Made by a program: the position numbers and the translations under genes. A stretch of 18,326 bases of DNA. Source: DASPJR01 sp035628505 (GTDB lineage Bacteria > Planctomycetota > SZUA-567 > H5-PLA8). Location: contig DASPJR010000094.1 of NCBI GenBank assembly GCA_035628505.1, positions 1 through 18,326 of the forward strand. Reading direction: 5' to 3'. Position 1 is the first letter of the stretch. The number at the start of each line of letters is the position of its first letter. Below, piece after piece: positions 17,914 through 18,326 of the stretch. A model generated the notes under the pieces. The model saw nothing but the letters and a program-made list of their open reading frames with translations. It was not told the DNA's origin and searched no databases.

Positions 17914-18326
17914 ATGGCCTTCAACGAATCATCCTCCGCTCCGGCAAGCGCTGACGATCTGGCATTGGTCGAGACGCTGCGCAAAGGTCGTGAGGCACTC
18001 CAGGCCGAAATGGCCAGGGTTGTCGTCGGACAGAAGGAAGTCGTCGACAATATTCTGATGGCGCTCTTCTGCCGCGGACACGCGCTCATGGTTGGCGTGC
18101 CCGGCCTCGCCAAGACGCTGATGGTGCGGACCCTTTCACAGATTCTCGAGCTGAGTTTCAATCGCGTTCAATTCACGCCCGACCTGATGCCCAGCGACAT
18201 CGTGGGTACCGACGTGATTGAAGAAGACCAGCAGACGCGCGTGCGCAGCTTCCGTTTCATTAAGGGGCCGGTCTTTGCAAACCTGATCCTCGCTGACGAA
18301 ATCAACCGCACGCCGCCAAAAACGCA
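17914..18326 (+). CDS. MoxR-family AAA+ ATPase, 5' part
   Basis: The first 137 residues are present; the gene runs off the window. After a variable N-terminus of about 20 residues it shows the MoxR pattern: VVVGQKEVVDNILMALFCRGHALMVG, then the Walker A variant GVPGLAKT (61-68, Lys67). VQFTPDLMPSDIVGTDVI follows, then the Walker B segment LILADEINRTPPKT (Asp128, Glu129). MoxR ATPases act as chaperone-like remodelers, often beside genes for DUF58 and von Willebrand factor A-domain proteins; those would lie downstream, outside this window. The ATG at 17914 has GGAG (17904-17907) 6 bases upstream. The family call is secure; the target is unknown. Confidence 0.93.
   Translation, partial: MAFNESSSAPASADDLALVETLRKGREALQAEMARVVVGQKEVVDNILMALFCRGHALMVGVPGLAKTLMVRTLSQILELSFNRVQFTPDLMPSDIVGTDVIEEDQQTRVRSFRFIKGPVFANLILADEINRTPPKT

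Overview
The window is high-GC bacterial DNA. The large surface protein in its centre joins a DUF7948-type N-terminal domain, SBBP propeller repeats and a long array of putative Ig (He_PIG-type) domains. I associate this architecture with Acidobacteriota, especially Solibacteres/Bryobacter-like soil lineages. That assignment is inferred from protein style, since no rRNA or other marker gene is present.

Layout. (1) Positions 1-3660 are a tightly packed plus-strand cluster. It holds the tail of an unidentified gene, a BtuF-like metal/cobalamin-binding protein without a signal peptide, a 7-TM protein with a helical (TPR-like) region and a C-terminal beta domain, and a GT-B family 4 glycosyltransferase. 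Spacing (a 4-bp ATGA overlap, a 23-bp overlap, a 4-bp gap) argues for one transcript. The glycosyltransferase and membrane protein suggest surface-glycan work. (2) Positions 3688-4551 carry one minus-strand orphan gene of unknown function. It converges on the cluster and diverges from the giant gene. (3) Positions 4733-14908 are a single 10.2-kb gene for a 3391-residue exported protein. It is followed by a strong intrinsic terminator. (4) Positions 15025-17805 hold a small disordered charged protein, a HemL-like class-III aminotransferase and a secreted propeller-like protein. (5) Positions 17914-18326 are the start of a MoxR-family AAA+ ATPase, running off the end.

The most interesting object is the giant protein. 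Three consecutive Ig-like domains (Ig4-Ig6) are interrupted by a different module of about 60 residues, built around SGAAxGQ ... GDTFxI. There are about 11 copies, nine of them in one run. It resembles short beta modules I know from phage tail and virion proteins. One copy is itself split by a second phage-virion-like module (GTxVTGxGTxF type). The result is a three-level nesting: module inside module inside Ig domain. The Ig strand motif ISGxP appears before and after the inserted modules. This is read directly from the translation; the phage relationship is from memory of those families and needs a profile search.

Apart from the terminator, regulatory elements are only candidates. They are an 8-bp inverted repeat in the divergent 4552-4732 region, palindromes before the aminotransferase, a GC hairpin touching a possible start codon at 16918, and a GGTTTCTGGTT direct/inverted repeat cluster before the MoxR gene. 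I see no tRNA, rRNA, CRISPR array, transposase or integrase.
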